Assembly: GCA_907163375.1 (NCBI GenBank)
Contig: CAJQUW010011559.1
Location: 62,001 to 126,000 of the forward strand
DNA length: 64,000 nucleotides
Reading direction: 5' to 3'
From: Prostheceraeus crozeri
Taxonomy: Eukaryota; Platyhelminthes; Polycladida; Euryleptidae
This document shows positions 35,541-47,490 of this stretch, in pieces (the first letter of the stretch is position 1; each line of letters opens with the position of its first letter). Under the pieces are notes generated by a model, which saw only the letters and a list, made by a program, of their open reading frames with translations, was not told where the DNA came from and ran no database searches. The position numbers were made by a program, and so were the translations under genes.

Positions 35541-38379
35541 CTGGAAAATATAAAAATAACAAAATGTAAGGAATGCACTATCAGCGAAATTCAATTTTTG
35601 ACAATTGTTCAATCAATCCATCGATCGAGAGGTAGAGATTATAATGATATTAGCTGACAAAAAATTTTTGCTGAGAGAAAACAATGATATTGGCTGAGGC
35701 GAAACATAAAACATCTTCCAATCATCGAAATCAGAGCTCCTGTGATCCTTGGATCTTCTGTGCTTGAATTGTTGAATTCTTATGACATTTTTCTAATCTA
35801 TGCCCACGCGAACTGTCAGTTTACAATTTAAATGATTATCAGCCTGGATAAACAAACGCAGAACAGCCTATTTTACAGTTTTCAGCGTGTTTAACGATGC
35901 TAGATATTTTAAGCTAGTTTTGGACATTCCAAGCCGTACTAGCAAGCCCTTGTAGGTCGAAATGCATTGTCCACGGCTGACAAGGAATTTATGTGCTTAA
36001 ATTGTTCAAGTCTGAGGACATCCTTCTACTCCCCCGACTGTTAGACCAGATTGTCAGAATCATACATAACTGATTTATTGAAATCCTTCAATCGTTGCAG
36101 CAATGGGCAAAGACATCTTTTGCTTAACAAGTTCACAGAATAAAATCTTATGAACATACAAAATATTACGCGCAAACCTTGACTCACACAAAGTACAAGA
36201 CATATCTTCAATAGAATATGCGTATATATCGTCTAATGCAGATGTCTGACAAGCTATGACGCAGAGTGGAATAAAAATTTGAACATTTTAGTTTACTTTT
36301 TCTGATCAGTAAGAGGCATGTTTCATTCGCTTGGGTTGCACTTCTTGATAAGAACTTTAAACCACTAAAGCTAGAGCAACAGGACATGTAACCACAAGGC
36401 CACAAGAAAGTGCTTGCACAGCATATGGAGGTCGAATTGAGTAATCAACTTAATCTTTGAATCTCACTTATTCACTTAATATCCGTGATAGAACTTCAAA
36501 AACAGATTAACCATCAGAAAGTGGAATTTCACATTGGTATTAGTAACCGTAGATAAATAGGACATTGTCAAACAGCGGGTATGGATAGATGTTCATGTCG
36601 ATATGAAGTGACGGGACGAGGACGACAGTTACATACTGTAATACAAGTTCAAAGTTCGTCCTATCAAATTTCCATATAAGATATGTACTGACGTGGACAA
36701 GCACATAAGAAAGTGACGATGAAATCATTCCTTCATAGTTATCCTACTGAGTTATCGTATTAGTCCGAACGTTTAAGAGAACTTCGCATAATTTCATCAT
36801 TTTTCCAAGCTAAATTACAAGTTCAAAGACGGTTTCTACCGCAGTGGTTTAAATAAAAGCACTCGCGTTGAAAAAACTTTGTCTAATCATAAGGTGAAAT
36901 ACTTCTGTCTCAAATACAATGATGCTGATGTAGTGTTGCTGTTCAAAAGTCAAACCCGTCATTAGCGGCAATGTATGTTATTTTAGACAGTGACCGAGAA
37001 ATATGAATGATTGTGTTAAGACATTATCTGTCACGGTAAGCGTATATTCAAACCTAGATGGCAGATGACAAGTAAGAATTAAGAAAGAGGCGAACAGAGT
37101 TCAAAGATGACGGTTACTGCAAACTTTCATTGCGGGGAATGTTTGTCATCTTGATTTTTTTGCACTAAAAAACATGCCATCTTGAATTTATCATCGATTC
37201 ATTGCAACTATAGTGAACATGAGATTCTGCATAAAGCTGCGAGGTAATTGGAGGAAGACGGCATGGATTTTTGAGTCACGCTCATAGACGAATCCATGTA
37301 ATCAGCGCGAAATTCTTCTATAAACTTGAGTTCAGTGTTAAGTTCACTTCCTAATAACAACTTGTTACAGCATTGAGAAGACTTTGACGAAAACCATGAC
37401 GAATTGTAAACGTTTTGTCCGACATTTGAAAGGTGAAAGATGTCTGTGAAAATCATTCAAAATGTGTTAAAACGAGTTCTCGTGCTTTCAAAGACCATTT
37501 TGCTTGGGGTTTTTTTAGATTCTTAGAATGGTGATAGTTTTGGTTTCAGCAGCCGCATTTTAAAATTTTCCGAATCTACAATGTCTAAAACGTGGGGATA
37601 TAAATGTTGAAAAAGTTATTGGCAAAATATTCCACTCAACCTGCCTTTTCTGACGCACCGGGACACTGTCCAATGCCGGACTGGGTTCTGTTCGTAAAAG
37701 TTCAGACCCAAGCCCGATCCGGTCTGTGGGCTACACAGTCCACTTATAATTGTGTGTCTCGGAGATCTGAGTTCAAAACTTATAGCGAAACTTTTAGAGA
37801 TAAACGTGGAACCGTCGAAGACATTATCAATTACAGTACAAGCTGTTTCTGAAGCTGTAACTAAATTTTTGTTTTTAGCCTATTCTCATCCCACTCAAGT
37901 CTCGAGGCCAAACTAGTGATGTGACCGCCTTCACACGCTCACAACTCTCATCAGGTGAGGCAAGCAACATCTTGTGAGCATGAGCATTTCGTTCTCTGTT
38001 CATTTTATTCTTCTTTGTCGTACTACTGACTTTTTACTACCTTTAACTCTATGAATTGCCATCAATTTAACGTTGATTTAACTCTGTAAGAGAAATTCAT
38101 TCTCATATCTGCAATTTGACATCATTTACTATGAAACTAAAATTAAAAGAGGCAGAGTAATCATTATTATATTTGCAGCATATGGACAGTCGGCTGCATG
38201 CATGCATATTTTCGAAGAAAAGTCGATGATTTAAAATATTGGGTTGCAACCTCAGTTGAAAAAATGGTGCTGGATCGATGCCACAATATACAATGTTAAG
38301 AATGATCAGCAAGCCTTCAACATTAGGCATTTATCAACATCAACACAGGTCGTCATACCCGGAACAATCTGATGTTAAC
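35541..38379. other. Presumed intron; no recognised feature
   Basis: AT-rich sequence between exon candidates. A serine-rich minus-strand frame (37208-37456), preceded by a good acceptor at about 37445, is open for about 80 codons to a stop. It could be an alternative terminal exon, but nothing supports it further. Confidence 0.35.
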
Positions 38380-38596
38380 CTGAACATACTACTGACATTT
38401 CTCCTAAGCCGGCCAGTACGGAAATGTATGGTCAAAAAGAAATGTGATTGAGAAAGTTGAATTTGCACTTGAAGAGAATTTTCGACGCTTTCGATTCCGA
38501 GTTCTACTGAAATCAAATCAGTCGAGATTTCTTGCAATTTTTTCACAAAGTTAATTGTGAGTTCAACTCCAATGAATAGACTCCCGGAATAAATAT
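38380..38596 (-). CDS. Candidate internal exon, product unknown
   Basis: The frame is open from the acceptor AAAAATACAG through 217 bases (two completing bases, 71 codons, two left over) to CAG|GTTAAC. The peptide begins IYSGSLFIGVELTINFVKKL and has an alternating hydrophobic pattern. Both splice sites are weaker than at 35414 and 42144. Its incoming phase fits the outgoing phase of 41521-41648 and its outgoing phase fits 35414-35540, which is the main reason to list it. Confidence 0.3.
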
Positions 38597-40297
38597 CTGT
38601 ATTTTTCTAAAATTAATTCTGAATCCGACCGAGATGAGATGTCGTCCGGCGAATCTTCTGTCTTGAATTAGTCTCCACAGCTCTGATATTTTGTACCGTA
38701 AAATCCTCTGCATCGATTAACAGTTAGACAGTTGCAAAACAAGTTTAACACCATGCATAAAGCTGCAATAAACACCTTTTGGACCTGAACATCTGCATGT
38801 GAGTTTGGCATTCACAGGATTATTAAGAACAATGTCACTTTGAAAAATGCAATTACATAATTTCCATCAATCATGTATTTGCATGAATGATTACCGAGAT
38901 ATAGAACCCTTTCAGACTGAAATTCAGATTCACGCTCGACTTTATGAAGCAAATGATTTATTTCAATTTATCTGCGAGCATCGTGTCAACTAGTAAGCGA
39001 AAAGCAGTCACGCGGTGTTATTTGACGCAAATTCACTAAGTAAATTGTAAGATCATGTTTAAATAAGTATAAAAGTAAAATTAAATCGTTTAGATCTTTC
39101 GATATAACACCACCCAAGTTGCGTGAGAATTGAGAAATAATGTTCTGACTTTTAATCGGATTCACGCTTCAATACCACAATTTGTAATGGCATTTTAATT
39201 GTCTAAAAGATATTAGGCAACTATTTGGAAATGGGGTTCGAATCCCATTAGACAGTGTTGTTTGTACGCACTATTGAAAGAGCATGAGCTTTTTAATCAA
39301 AACAGTCGATGCGCGGTAAATCCATTAGCATACAAGTTGACGAAAGCGTCGAGCGATCTATTGCGGTAAATTCCAATCAGACATAAACAACTCGCACGGT
39401 TATGGCGAAGACAAATATGATCTTGAATGGTCATTTTACAATGTAATGATGGTCAATTATCAAATAAAAGATAAACCATTTTATTGATCCTGTCAGACCA
39501 CTTTATGAGATCAAAACTCCTCCTACGCTGTTGACTTACTGCATTTTGACGATAAGGCAAACTTAAGGTAACAATAGCGGATAGTGCTGGAGGCAAATTT
39601 GCTTGAAACTGCACAGAGTTTCACTTTAACGGATGACAGGTAGCAAAGTTTACCTGACTTGCTCATAATGTCAAAGTTAAAAACAATTATCCTTAAACCA
39701 AATTTCAGATCAACTTCGAGTTTTTGTTTTCAAAGACAACAAATATTTGCCATCAAAGTGAGAAGAAGAACACAATAAAAGTTGTTTTCATCAGCAAAAG
39801 TAAAAATTGAGCCGTTCGCCAGATCTGCACTCCAAGTGGTGTTGTCTGCTTCTGCTCTTCGGATTTCTGACGCAGATGTGGTCAGAGATTTCTAAGGAGC
39901 ACGCCTCGAACTTGACATGCATTGGAGACACGAAAAATTAATTGCAATTTGATTCGACGGATCACTTGATTGGAAAATATGTTCAATATGAAATAGCTTA
40001 TTTATTGAAGAATTAACTGCAATAAATTTACATGAACGATGAAACCTATGCTCCATCATGCATCTACTGTTTGACAGCGGCCATTATTCGTCGTGAAGCC
40101 ACAACTGTAGATATACATAGACACGTGGATGTAGTTCAGTTCATTGTATATCCAAATCCGAAGTCAAAAATCAAGAGGCTGCAGTTGCACACCTGCGACA
40201 TGTCGAAATCAAATGTATACATGTATGTATGACTTGCGACACCCATCGATGTAAAAAAGCTCTTGCAAATGCTTTTTGCCTACATTTCTTGTTATAG
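38597..40297. other. No recognised gene; tRNA-like fragment near 39200
   Basis: At 39199-39253, TGTCTAA and TTAGACA bracket GGGGTTCGAATCCCA, an acceptor-stem and T-arm-like arrangement, but the span of about 55 bases is too short for a tRNA. The rest is featureless. Confidence 0.35.
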
Positions 40298-40402
40298 TTA
40301 TTAACGACAGAAAATCATCAAGTAATATCGGTACAAAGCGACGGAAATGTTGATGTCAAGATTAGTGGGCTTGCTAGGTATACTGAATAGGGTGATATTA
40401 AG
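40298..40402 (+). CDS. Candidate plus-strand exon containing a stop
   Basis: A strong acceptor (TACATTTCTTGTTATAG) and a consensus donor (AAG|GTGAGTAC) bound exactly 105 bases. Phase 0 reads 30 protein-like codons (TTENHQVISVQSDGNVDVKI within them), a TAG, then four codons to the donor. If real, the stop would be followed by an intron in the 3' untranslated region, or the exon is regulatory or decayed. The product is not recognised. Confidence 0.35.
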
Positions 40403-41520
40403 GTGAGTACTGAGAGAGGTAATAAAGAATACTGCATGCAGGTGTTTCATCGTAATTTAAAATTTTTCAAATTCCATTGATAGAAAATAGTCTATTCAAT
40501 CGCTGGATCAATGAATCAGAACTAAACTATATACGTGTAATTGTCTCAATTTGCAATTAGTTGATTGTTAAAATCGCTAATTTGAATTGGATTGATGGTA
40601 TTTAATTTCCTATTTCAATCCTTCTGATCAATTGGCTCTTATCACGGATTGGAGGGATGTCCAATGCAATATAATAAACAGTATGCATGAAAACTACAGT
40701 ATTTTCATTCTAATTTCCGAATCAACCATCGAATCGCCTTGAAATTCAGAACAAGAAAGCTCAAATTATTGTCTTTAATCAGGTGGTCGGAAGTGCAAGG
40801 ACAAAAGTTTTTGAAGTGTCACAATAACATTTCGCTATCAAATAAACATGTATATCAAAATCAATGACATCTTGCAATTTATCATATTTCAAAAACTCGC
40901 CAAACTTTACGTTTTAAATTTTAGATCATCAGTTCATCAACAAAAGCTGTAAATAACACACTGAGGCATTAGAACACCAAATTTGTAATCGATCCGATAC
41001 TTATCATAGAGACTTGGCTGTCAATAACGTCGCTCTCGTAAGAATTCCTCAATTCTTCCATTAGAAATAATGTTTGACTATACCAATATGCTTGTATCAT
41101 AATTCTGATGAGCATATTGCATCGCTTCAACCGAGTGTCATGACCATTGTTTAGTTCATGTACAAAAATCAAGAATCCATAATGCGTTTTAGATCACCAT
41201 GATACAGTGGTATATATTACAAATCATAAAAGCTAAAATTACATTTCTAAGGGATTATATTCGTTGTTTTATTTAATAGCGCTTGCACTTACGGACGTAT
41301 ATTGATGAAGAAACTCGCAGTGTGACTGTGCATCTAATTACTTGCGTCGATCATAATCATAATTACTGATCGGCAATGAAATTTTACTGGAATATAAACA
41401 CCTCAAGTCAGCTGCATGACGAGGACATTGAAATAATATCTCACATGACGATGGAAGCAATTAAGCTGATAGTTCATGCTCATTGTTTGTTCAGATGAAT
41501 TCTGAAAAGAATCTTTATAC
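40403..41520. other. No recognised gene
   Basis: No supported gene, RNA or repeat family. Confidence 0.45.
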
Positions 41521-41648
41521 CTGCATCAGGATAAGAGTAGAACTTCTTGAATAACACTCTCAACAACTGTGCCAAAACTAAAAAATCTTCAATCGCATTA
41601 GTTTTGCGAAGATATGAGATCCGTGATTTAAAACATGTCAAGTAATTG
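41521..41648 (-). CDS. Candidate internal exon, product unknown
   Basis: The acceptor CCTTATCTACAG and donor GCAG|GTATAAAG bound 128 bases: one completing base, 42 open codons and one left over. The peptide includes NAIEDFLVLAQLLRVLFKKF, probably helical. It needs a preceding exon ending with two spare bases, whereas the exon at 42144 ends in phase 0. One exon would therefore be missing between them, or the two are unrelated. Downstream it fits 38380-38596. Confidence 0.3.
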
Positions 41649-42143
41649 CTGTAGATAAGGAGTCTAAACACCTCTGCACTTGCTCAGTGACTCCTCTAGA
41701 ACCAGTACTGATTATGTAGCTACCAAAACACTGATCCCGTTCGACTTCACAATCCTTAGCATTTAAAGGAAGTGAAGCTGTACTCATTTTCAGCGGCGAA
41801 CATTCCAATGAGATATTCGAAGAGCATAATCAAACGCAAAATACATGCAAAAGGAAATGTGAACTTGTATCTCAATGAGCAAATAAAGTCTGACTGTGTT
41901 ATTCGCATTTTTCATGAAATAACTACAGCGCTAAAAACATCTATCAGAAATTTTCACAAATTTGAAACACTGACAGCTACGGAGTATTACTAGGATAAAC
42001 TGTTATAAGGTGTCAATGAACTGAAGTTCTGAAGCTCCCTACGGATTTTGGAATAAATAAAAATTAATGTGATTCCTTGGGTCATCAACTATCTGCAGCA
42101 GAATTTGAAATATATCTCAATAAGTTAACGTAAAAATTCTTAC

Positions 42144-42336
42144 TTGACATTTGTTTTTAGAAGCTGTGTTGCGAATTATCCGTGCAATCAGGATAACCGG
42201 ATAGCAAGAGATTATGCAGAAATACCGAATACATTCTCTCAAAGACCCATAGTTGATGGCAGCTGACGGGAGGTTATTTAGTTTCATAGTGAATTTCACT
42301 TCCGTTTGTGTCGTCTCCCCAAGAATAGATTCGCTG
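42144..42336 (-). CDS. Internal exon of an unidentified minus-strand gene
   Basis: A good acceptor (TTTGTACATATTTTTAG) and donor (CAA|GTAAGAATT) enclose 193 bases, one completing base plus 64 open codons. The peptide runs SESILGETTQTEVKFTMKLN, then a hydrophobic stretch CIRYFCIISCYPVILIARII ending in a basic RNTASKNKC. The hydrophobic run of about 18 residues could be a membrane helix. The incoming phase fits the two spare bases of 52458-52654. The protein family is not recognised. Confidence 0.45.
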
Positions 42337-43102
42337 CTAAAAATATGTACAAACTATTTGCTGAAAAATATTTACAAGTCCGAGCTTTAGCGATCTGGCT
42401 CGCATTGTCAAGGTTTAGCAGGAGAGACCAATTCATCCAACCTTATTTGTACAATTTACAGGAGATTTATACACTGCTGAAATGTTTTTAAAAAGAACAT
42501 AAATTTACACGCACAAATGAAATATACAATTGTGGCAGTTGAAAATACAAGGATTTGTCGCTAATGTTAATGTCTAGATGACCGTACTTGAAGGAGAACT
42601 TCAGATTAAAGCATTTTCAAAACCGGAGAGGCTATCTATGCTGATTCCTGCTGCCTCGACCAACAGACTGAAAACAACAGTCAAACGTCTATTGTAATAG
42701 TTGTCCATGACTAGCCGTTGCTAATCCACTCGAAAGCAATCTGATGAATCCCAGATCAAAACCATTTACCGCGCTTAAATAAATAGTCTAAAGCCTTAGG
42801 GGGCGGACAGCTTTTATAATTTACAAACCTCTGGGGCGAGAAAGCAATTTAGTCACAGAAGCGAAAGTAAAAGATTGGGAGATTAAGAATAAAATATTCG
42901 GATTGTAATCATGACTGACGTAAAATGCATCAATTCTAGAGCACATAGGCGTGCACAAGAGGGCATAGCCCCACCATTTGTCCTGATAGCCGACAATTTT
43001 TCAGCATGAATTAACGTAGCTGGATGAAAACTTGATTGTTTATAAATATGGTTTAGTCGAGTACGATAAATTTGTTGTACCTAAACTGGTTTTCTTATCA
43101 TT
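42337..43102. other. Presumed intron; no recognised feature
   Basis: No gene or repeat family could be supported here. Confidence 0.4.
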
Positions 43103-43294
43103 CTAAGCAATTACATGTATTTGGGAATTAAGCCGGATTACAGAAGGGTCAAATTGAATGTTGCTGTTCTGAGTGTTCTGAGTTTGAACTTGTAGGTTCA
43201 AAACAATATTGTCTGCGCAAGATTTGAAAATATCTGTGACGTTGATGCTTTGAAGTACTCGGTTCTCAATATTGTGGATAAAGAAAATTGCCAT
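43103..43294 (-). CDS. Open frame with protein-like composition, unplaced
   Basis: A 63-codon minus-strand frame encodes NRVLQSINVTDIFKSCADNI and then an asparagine- and glutamine-rich stretch. An acceptor-like pyrimidine tract (AATTTTCTTTATCC) lies inside its start, about 14 bases before an AG. Possible donors GTAATC and GTAATT lie near the end, both in phase 0. The composition is unlike random AT-rich frames but boundaries are uncertain. It lies on the same strand between other candidate exons. Confidence 0.25.
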   Translation of the reverse strand: MAIFFIHNIENRVLQSINVTDIFKSCADNIVLNLQVQTQNTQNSNIQFDPSVIRLNSQIHVIA

Positions 43295-43767
43295 GAATTG
43301 GTATGCATATTATACTCATTTTAATGATAAGCTAATCATCTCGAATTTTAGAACTCCAATAAGTCGAACAACTTGACAAAGTTAATTCAGTATTCAAATC
43401 ACTCGCGAGACATAATGTTCCAAAATTTGTTTAGACTTATCATTACACAGGTGTACAGTAAATGCAATAAGTGCATAGAAATATCTAAAAATGCAATTTT
43501 TGTCGAAAATCACAGTTCATAACACTGTGAAGCGTACTATAGAAGTACAGCACTGCAATTCATGTTCATCGATATTGACTATTTTAGCAGAGGGAACGAA
43601 AGAATCACCAACATTCTAAAGGCATGTGTAGGCCTCTGCTAGAGCCTAGATGCAGTGAGAGGAAATCAAAGTAAAAAGGACCCGATTAACCATGTTAGAT
43701 GAATTTATGTTCGAAAGAATCAGAAATATCTTAATGATAAATAGAATTGTCATCAATATTACAGACA

Positions 43768-43834
43768 AAATAATATTTCGATCAGCATCCACACACCATC
43801 CTCTTCATTCAAATGATCTGTGGATGCTGATTGG
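43768..43834. repeat. Short hairpin
   Basis: ATCAGCATCCACA and its exact complement TGTGGATGCTGAT form a 13-bp stem with a loop of about 25 bases. No other context. Confidence 0.5.
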
Positions 43835-44540
43835 AAAACTTTGTACATACATGTAGTTCTGTTTAACATCAAAAACATTCCTGATTCTTACCATCATAGT
43901 TTCATCTAAACGATAGGAAACTGCAGTCAAGTCTTTCTTACTTTCAAGCATCCCAAGCAAGTCAGTCATGAATTTTAGGCCAATGAAAAATTAAATGATT
44001 TTGTGTGTACTAGGATGAGGCAGAGGCCCTGGCATGGAATTCTGAATTTAAATTGAAAAAGGCAACTTAGTCGTCGGCATATTGATGGAGTGAATTATAC
44101 TGTTATGTTCGGTTCCCACCTTCGTCACTGGCACAAGGGGTATAGGTCATTCTTCACAGATCACGATTTCACATCGGAAGATCTTGTTCTCAGAAATATT
44201 GATTGGACCCGGTGCGTCGACAACAGATGTCTCATCATTTCTAATTCTAGATGTAGGTATCTCACAGGTGGATTAGTTATCCACATTACCCACCACATGA
44301 ATCGCCCTTGCTGGCCTAGTAAGACATCACCGTGAACAATTTGTCACCACCTACCCTAATTTCATAGTTTCATCAATGGCAGTAAGATTCTGGAACTTGA
44401 GTATAATAGTCATTACAAGCAAGGTCAAGGAGATCAGATAACAAAAAAGTGTGACCTGAAACAATGACTAAAAGAAAAAAAAAGTTTGATGATTGATCTC
44501 AAGCCGCGCAGCGACTATTTTTTTTTTCAAACAATGGCAG

Positions 44541-44675
44541 CATCAAGATAACGAGCATGAACACCCCTCCGATTGTTTTTACAAAGTATCAAAACCCCAA
44601 TGTAGTGATCAAACATTAGTTGGCACGACTGGTGTAGCACACGCGCACATCGCAGAAATTCTTTTTCATACATAA
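44541..44675 (+). CDS. Candidate terminal exon, product unknown
   Basis: A long T tract and CAAACAATGGCAG form a strong acceptor. Phase 0 then reads 44 codons (HQDNEHEHPSDCFYKVSKPQ at the start, later GTTGVAHAHIAEIL) to TAA. A GTATCA donor after 15 codons is an alternative end. It is polar and histidine-rich and is not recognised. No AATAAA lies close behind. Confidence 0.3.
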   Translation, partial: HQDNEHEHPSDCFYKVSKPQCSDQTLVGTTGVAHAHIAEILFHT

Positions 44676-44915
44676 ATGAATGTGGATAATGACAAAAAAC
44701 GCAAACATTTAACGCAAAGCTACACAGTCTCACGTTTAAAGAAGTCACTGATTCAATCAATGTATTTGATAGCAGCATTTACTGTTTGAAACACCAATTA
44801 ACATTAATCCAGTGGTGGCATCAATGAAAAGTCATCTATCAATTTTCTTCACTAAGATGTTGATGCTAACTCTGATTCTGACAAACTGATCAACCAACCG
44901 ATCCGATGAGAGATA

Positions 44916-45092
44916 TTCAATTCAATTCAAAAAGCTTTATTTAGACTCACAGTAGCGGTGAGAATTCGACAAGGTAGTAGATGCATAAAAACATAAAAAA
45001 AGGACACATAAACCTAAAATCATGGACAATACTTAATAAAAGAGTTTTGAAATCTCTTTGTTCTTGCCAAAGGCTTCCTCAGACAACAGTTA
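44916..45092 (-). mobile_element. Retroelement 3' end with decayed hammerhead-like motif
   Basis: Reading the minus strand, CUGAGGA, an extra A, and the stem GCC/GGC are followed by AAGAAC in place of GAAAC. About 120 bases further on comes AATAAAGCTTTTTGAATTGA, ending in TGAATTGAATTGAA repeats. Such tandem tails mark the 3' ends of non-LTR and Penelope-like elements. The motif layout matches the foldbacks at 10.8 and 20.9 kb, but this copy is single, not inverted. Confidence 0.45.
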
Positions 45093-46159
45093 TTCCTTAA
45101 CTACAACTACCTTGGTTCAAAAAAGGGACGAAGCGGATGATGAGGTTCTCTTAAAACTTTCTCAAAAAGATTACGACACATCTTGTCACCTGCAGCTAAC
45201 ATAAAATATGGTTATAAGTAATGAGCTGACGGTGAGATTATAGTCGAAATCACTTACAGCCATCCTTAGGCCCTTCTCCAAACGACAAGATCTCATAAAT
45301 GATGTTCACTTCCAAGCGTACGGTTTGAATTAATAATCTTTAGCAATTCAGTACAGATCATATTTTAGAAAGTCGGACCTTGACGTCTATAATCGGTCGG
45401 CACACTTGGGTAATACTTAGCATGGTATAACGCAAGGACTAAAATTCGCCCCAAGCGGATTTAGAGGATAAAATAACATTTTTGATTTTGAGAGTTAGAA
45501 ATTGACATCTTTCTCAAAATATCTCATCGTTTTTAATGGTGACATGAAACGATAGAATTTGAATTTCATTTAATGCCACACTCTATTACTGGTCCATTAT
45601 CTAACAAATAACAGCAAAGCTTCATGTGCTAGAATATGGAATTTTGATTCGGCCTTAAACTATTAGAACTTTAGATAAACTGCAAGCAGAAAGGAATGAC
45701 TTGTGAGAAATCTAAAATCTCTACTTCCATACCACTCATGAAAATTCAACAAATCTTGAAACCACTACCACAGCTCACCTACTTTTATTGAATTTTTGGA
45801 ATAATCGCCAATTCCAACACAATTTTGGGCTGATTTACGGAAAATACGGAATTTACTGAAAATTGTAATCCCTGATACAACGATCCAAAGCAATCTAAAG
45901 CATTTGATCAACCAGCTCTCTATCAAAATAGAGCTTAGGAAAATGTTTCAAATGCTTCATGAAAGTTCATAGCATTCATTTCTATAACTCAAGAACTGTG
46001 CTGAATTCTCTAATGATTGCATATTTCATTGATTCTCTTCCATTAGGACCTTTCAGCTTCTGACAACCTCACCAGCAAAAGATCGAAAACTCGTGATCAC
46101 ACAGAATAAAGAAAACAATGTTTGTTGGTAGACAGGCTGGGTTGGTTAAAAGTTCCTCT
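45093..46159. other. No recognised gene
   Basis: No supported gene or repeat family. Confidence 0.45.
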
Positions 46160-46273
46160 TCAGTGCGCTGGTGCAGAAGCTCCAGGGCTCGTGTCTGTCA
46201 CCGCTCTTTGACCAGGACCTGGTGAGAGCTGCGAGTGCATTAAAGCTGTTCCACTCCTAACTTGAAAGCATGG
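46160..46273 (-). CDS. Candidate terminal exon, product unknown
   Basis: After a very pyrimidine-rich tract (CTTTCTTTAATTTCCCTCTC) and GGTGAGCAG, phase 0 reads 37 codons ending QRAVTDTSPGASAPAH and TGA. The GC content is well above the flanks, and the Pro/Ser/Gly/Ala-rich ending looks like a disordered protein C-terminus. GTCCTG and GTGACA donors inside are weaker alternatives. If it is a gene end, exons further along the minus strand belong to another gene. Confidence 0.35.
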   Translation of the reverse strand, partial: PCFQVRSGTALMHSQLSPGPGQRAVTDTSPGASAPAH

Positions 46274-46954
46274 CTGCTCACCATTAGTGGAGAGGGAAAT
46301 TAAAGAAAGAATACAAACAAATACGTGAAATTTGATTGCTAAAACCAATAATGCAAAATTGCATAATATACATTGAAAAATAAATTTAAACATGCTTAGA
46401 CATAAAAAGTGAATTAAATTCTACAAGACTGCTGTGAAATGTCAATTGTTTCGGGAAGTATAGAGCTACTAGGAAAACCTCTGCACTTCTTGTAACCGAA
46501 ATTCTCGCAAGAGCTACAAAAATTATTCTCACGTAATTTTACAAAAGCAATTTTCAGAAAGGCTTGCAAGCAGCTGAAGCTTGCAGCCGCTGAGAGTAAA
46601 ATATTCATCTTCAAAATTGTGCATGAAATCTATCTCGAACTATCTTGGACAATTAATTATGAAAAACTTGCAGTTCAGAGACTTAAATATTGAAGAGATG
46701 GGAAACGTTCCCACATATGTATTGTTGCGCTCATCACAATCATAAGTCAGTTAAACATTGGCACATTTCGCAGCAGGAAGCGGAGTTTTAGAAGTATCGA
46801 AAAACTAGAAGTCGCTTTAATTGCCTCACTATCGAATACGTGTACATTCCGACAACGCAAAGAAGCGTTCATCATTGCGAAATAAAAGACGAAAATTCTT
46901 CGGAGCTCACTCATGGGCTGTGAAAATCAAAGCAAGAGGAAATTGTTTTCAAGA

Positions 46955-47163
46955 TGAAGAAATTGCAGAATGATATTGGTATGCTCTTCGTCCAGAAAAC
47001 AGCATCCAAGTGCACGATATTTCCTGTCACTTCTTCACGAGGTATTGATACGGATTTGCCATCAACTGCAAGCGCATCAAACGTTTTTGCATTCGATGTG
47101 AGCAAGTCTGAGAAACTTGCTTCTGATAACATAACTTATATGAAGCACTATTCTCTCGTGTGA
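46955..47163 (+). pseudogene. Coding-like segment, copy 1 of a local duplication
   Basis: About 210 bases align with 49495-49707. Differences are concentrated at one codon position, with about nine synonymous changes in the plus frame (KKLQNDIGMLFVQKTASKCT onward), so the segment evolved under protein constraint. The minus-strand frame shares the same wobble positions, so the coding strand cannot be decided. There is no start, splice context or recognised family. The copies lie on either side of the 48.5-49.3 kb inverted repeat. Confidence 0.45.
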
Positions 47164-47417
47164 CTTTCCTCAACTTTTGCAAGTTATTTAATTTTCAAAA
47201 TGTGCACTGTGAAATGGTTTGAAAGCAACTTTACGGAAGAATGATTTCCCTTACATTTCATTTGCTATGGAATCAGGATTGTTGTGAATGATTCTACAGT
47301 CTCAAAACTCGATTTCCTAGGAGCTAGACAAGTTTGAAGAGAATTTAGTGCCACGAAGCAGTCAAGTTTGCGTGGTGATGCTGCAGGTCTTTTCTACATG
47401 ATGGTTCCTTTTGATAG

Positions 47418-47490
47418 AAGTTGGGCTTGAACCATGTACCTTCTGATGACTAGTTCATGTCATACGCCTCTGAGCTACGTGATCACGCAA
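47418..47490 (-). mobile_element. tRNA-derived (SINE head) fragment
   Basis: The minus strand reads GATCACGTAGCTCAGAGGCG (A-box-like, close to the usual TAGCTCAGTGG) and about 35 bases later GGTTCAAGCCC (B box). The T-arm and acceptor stems pair poorly, so this is a tRNA relic or SINE head, not a working tRNA gene. Confidence 0.45.

Noticed and set aside
37930-37965. CUGAUGA on the minus strand near 37950.
   Set aside because: No GAAA box or stem II follows.
39199-39253. tRNA gene suggested by GGGGTTCGAATCCCA and a TGTCTAA/TTAGACA stem.
   Set aside because: The span is about 55 bases, there is no anticodon arm or D arm, and the T stem has unequal G and C runs.
42736-42770. Possible hammerhead, CUGAUGAAUCCCAGAUCAAAAC.
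   Set aside because: Stem II is three pairs, the GAAA box reads CAAAA and the flanks do not form stem I.
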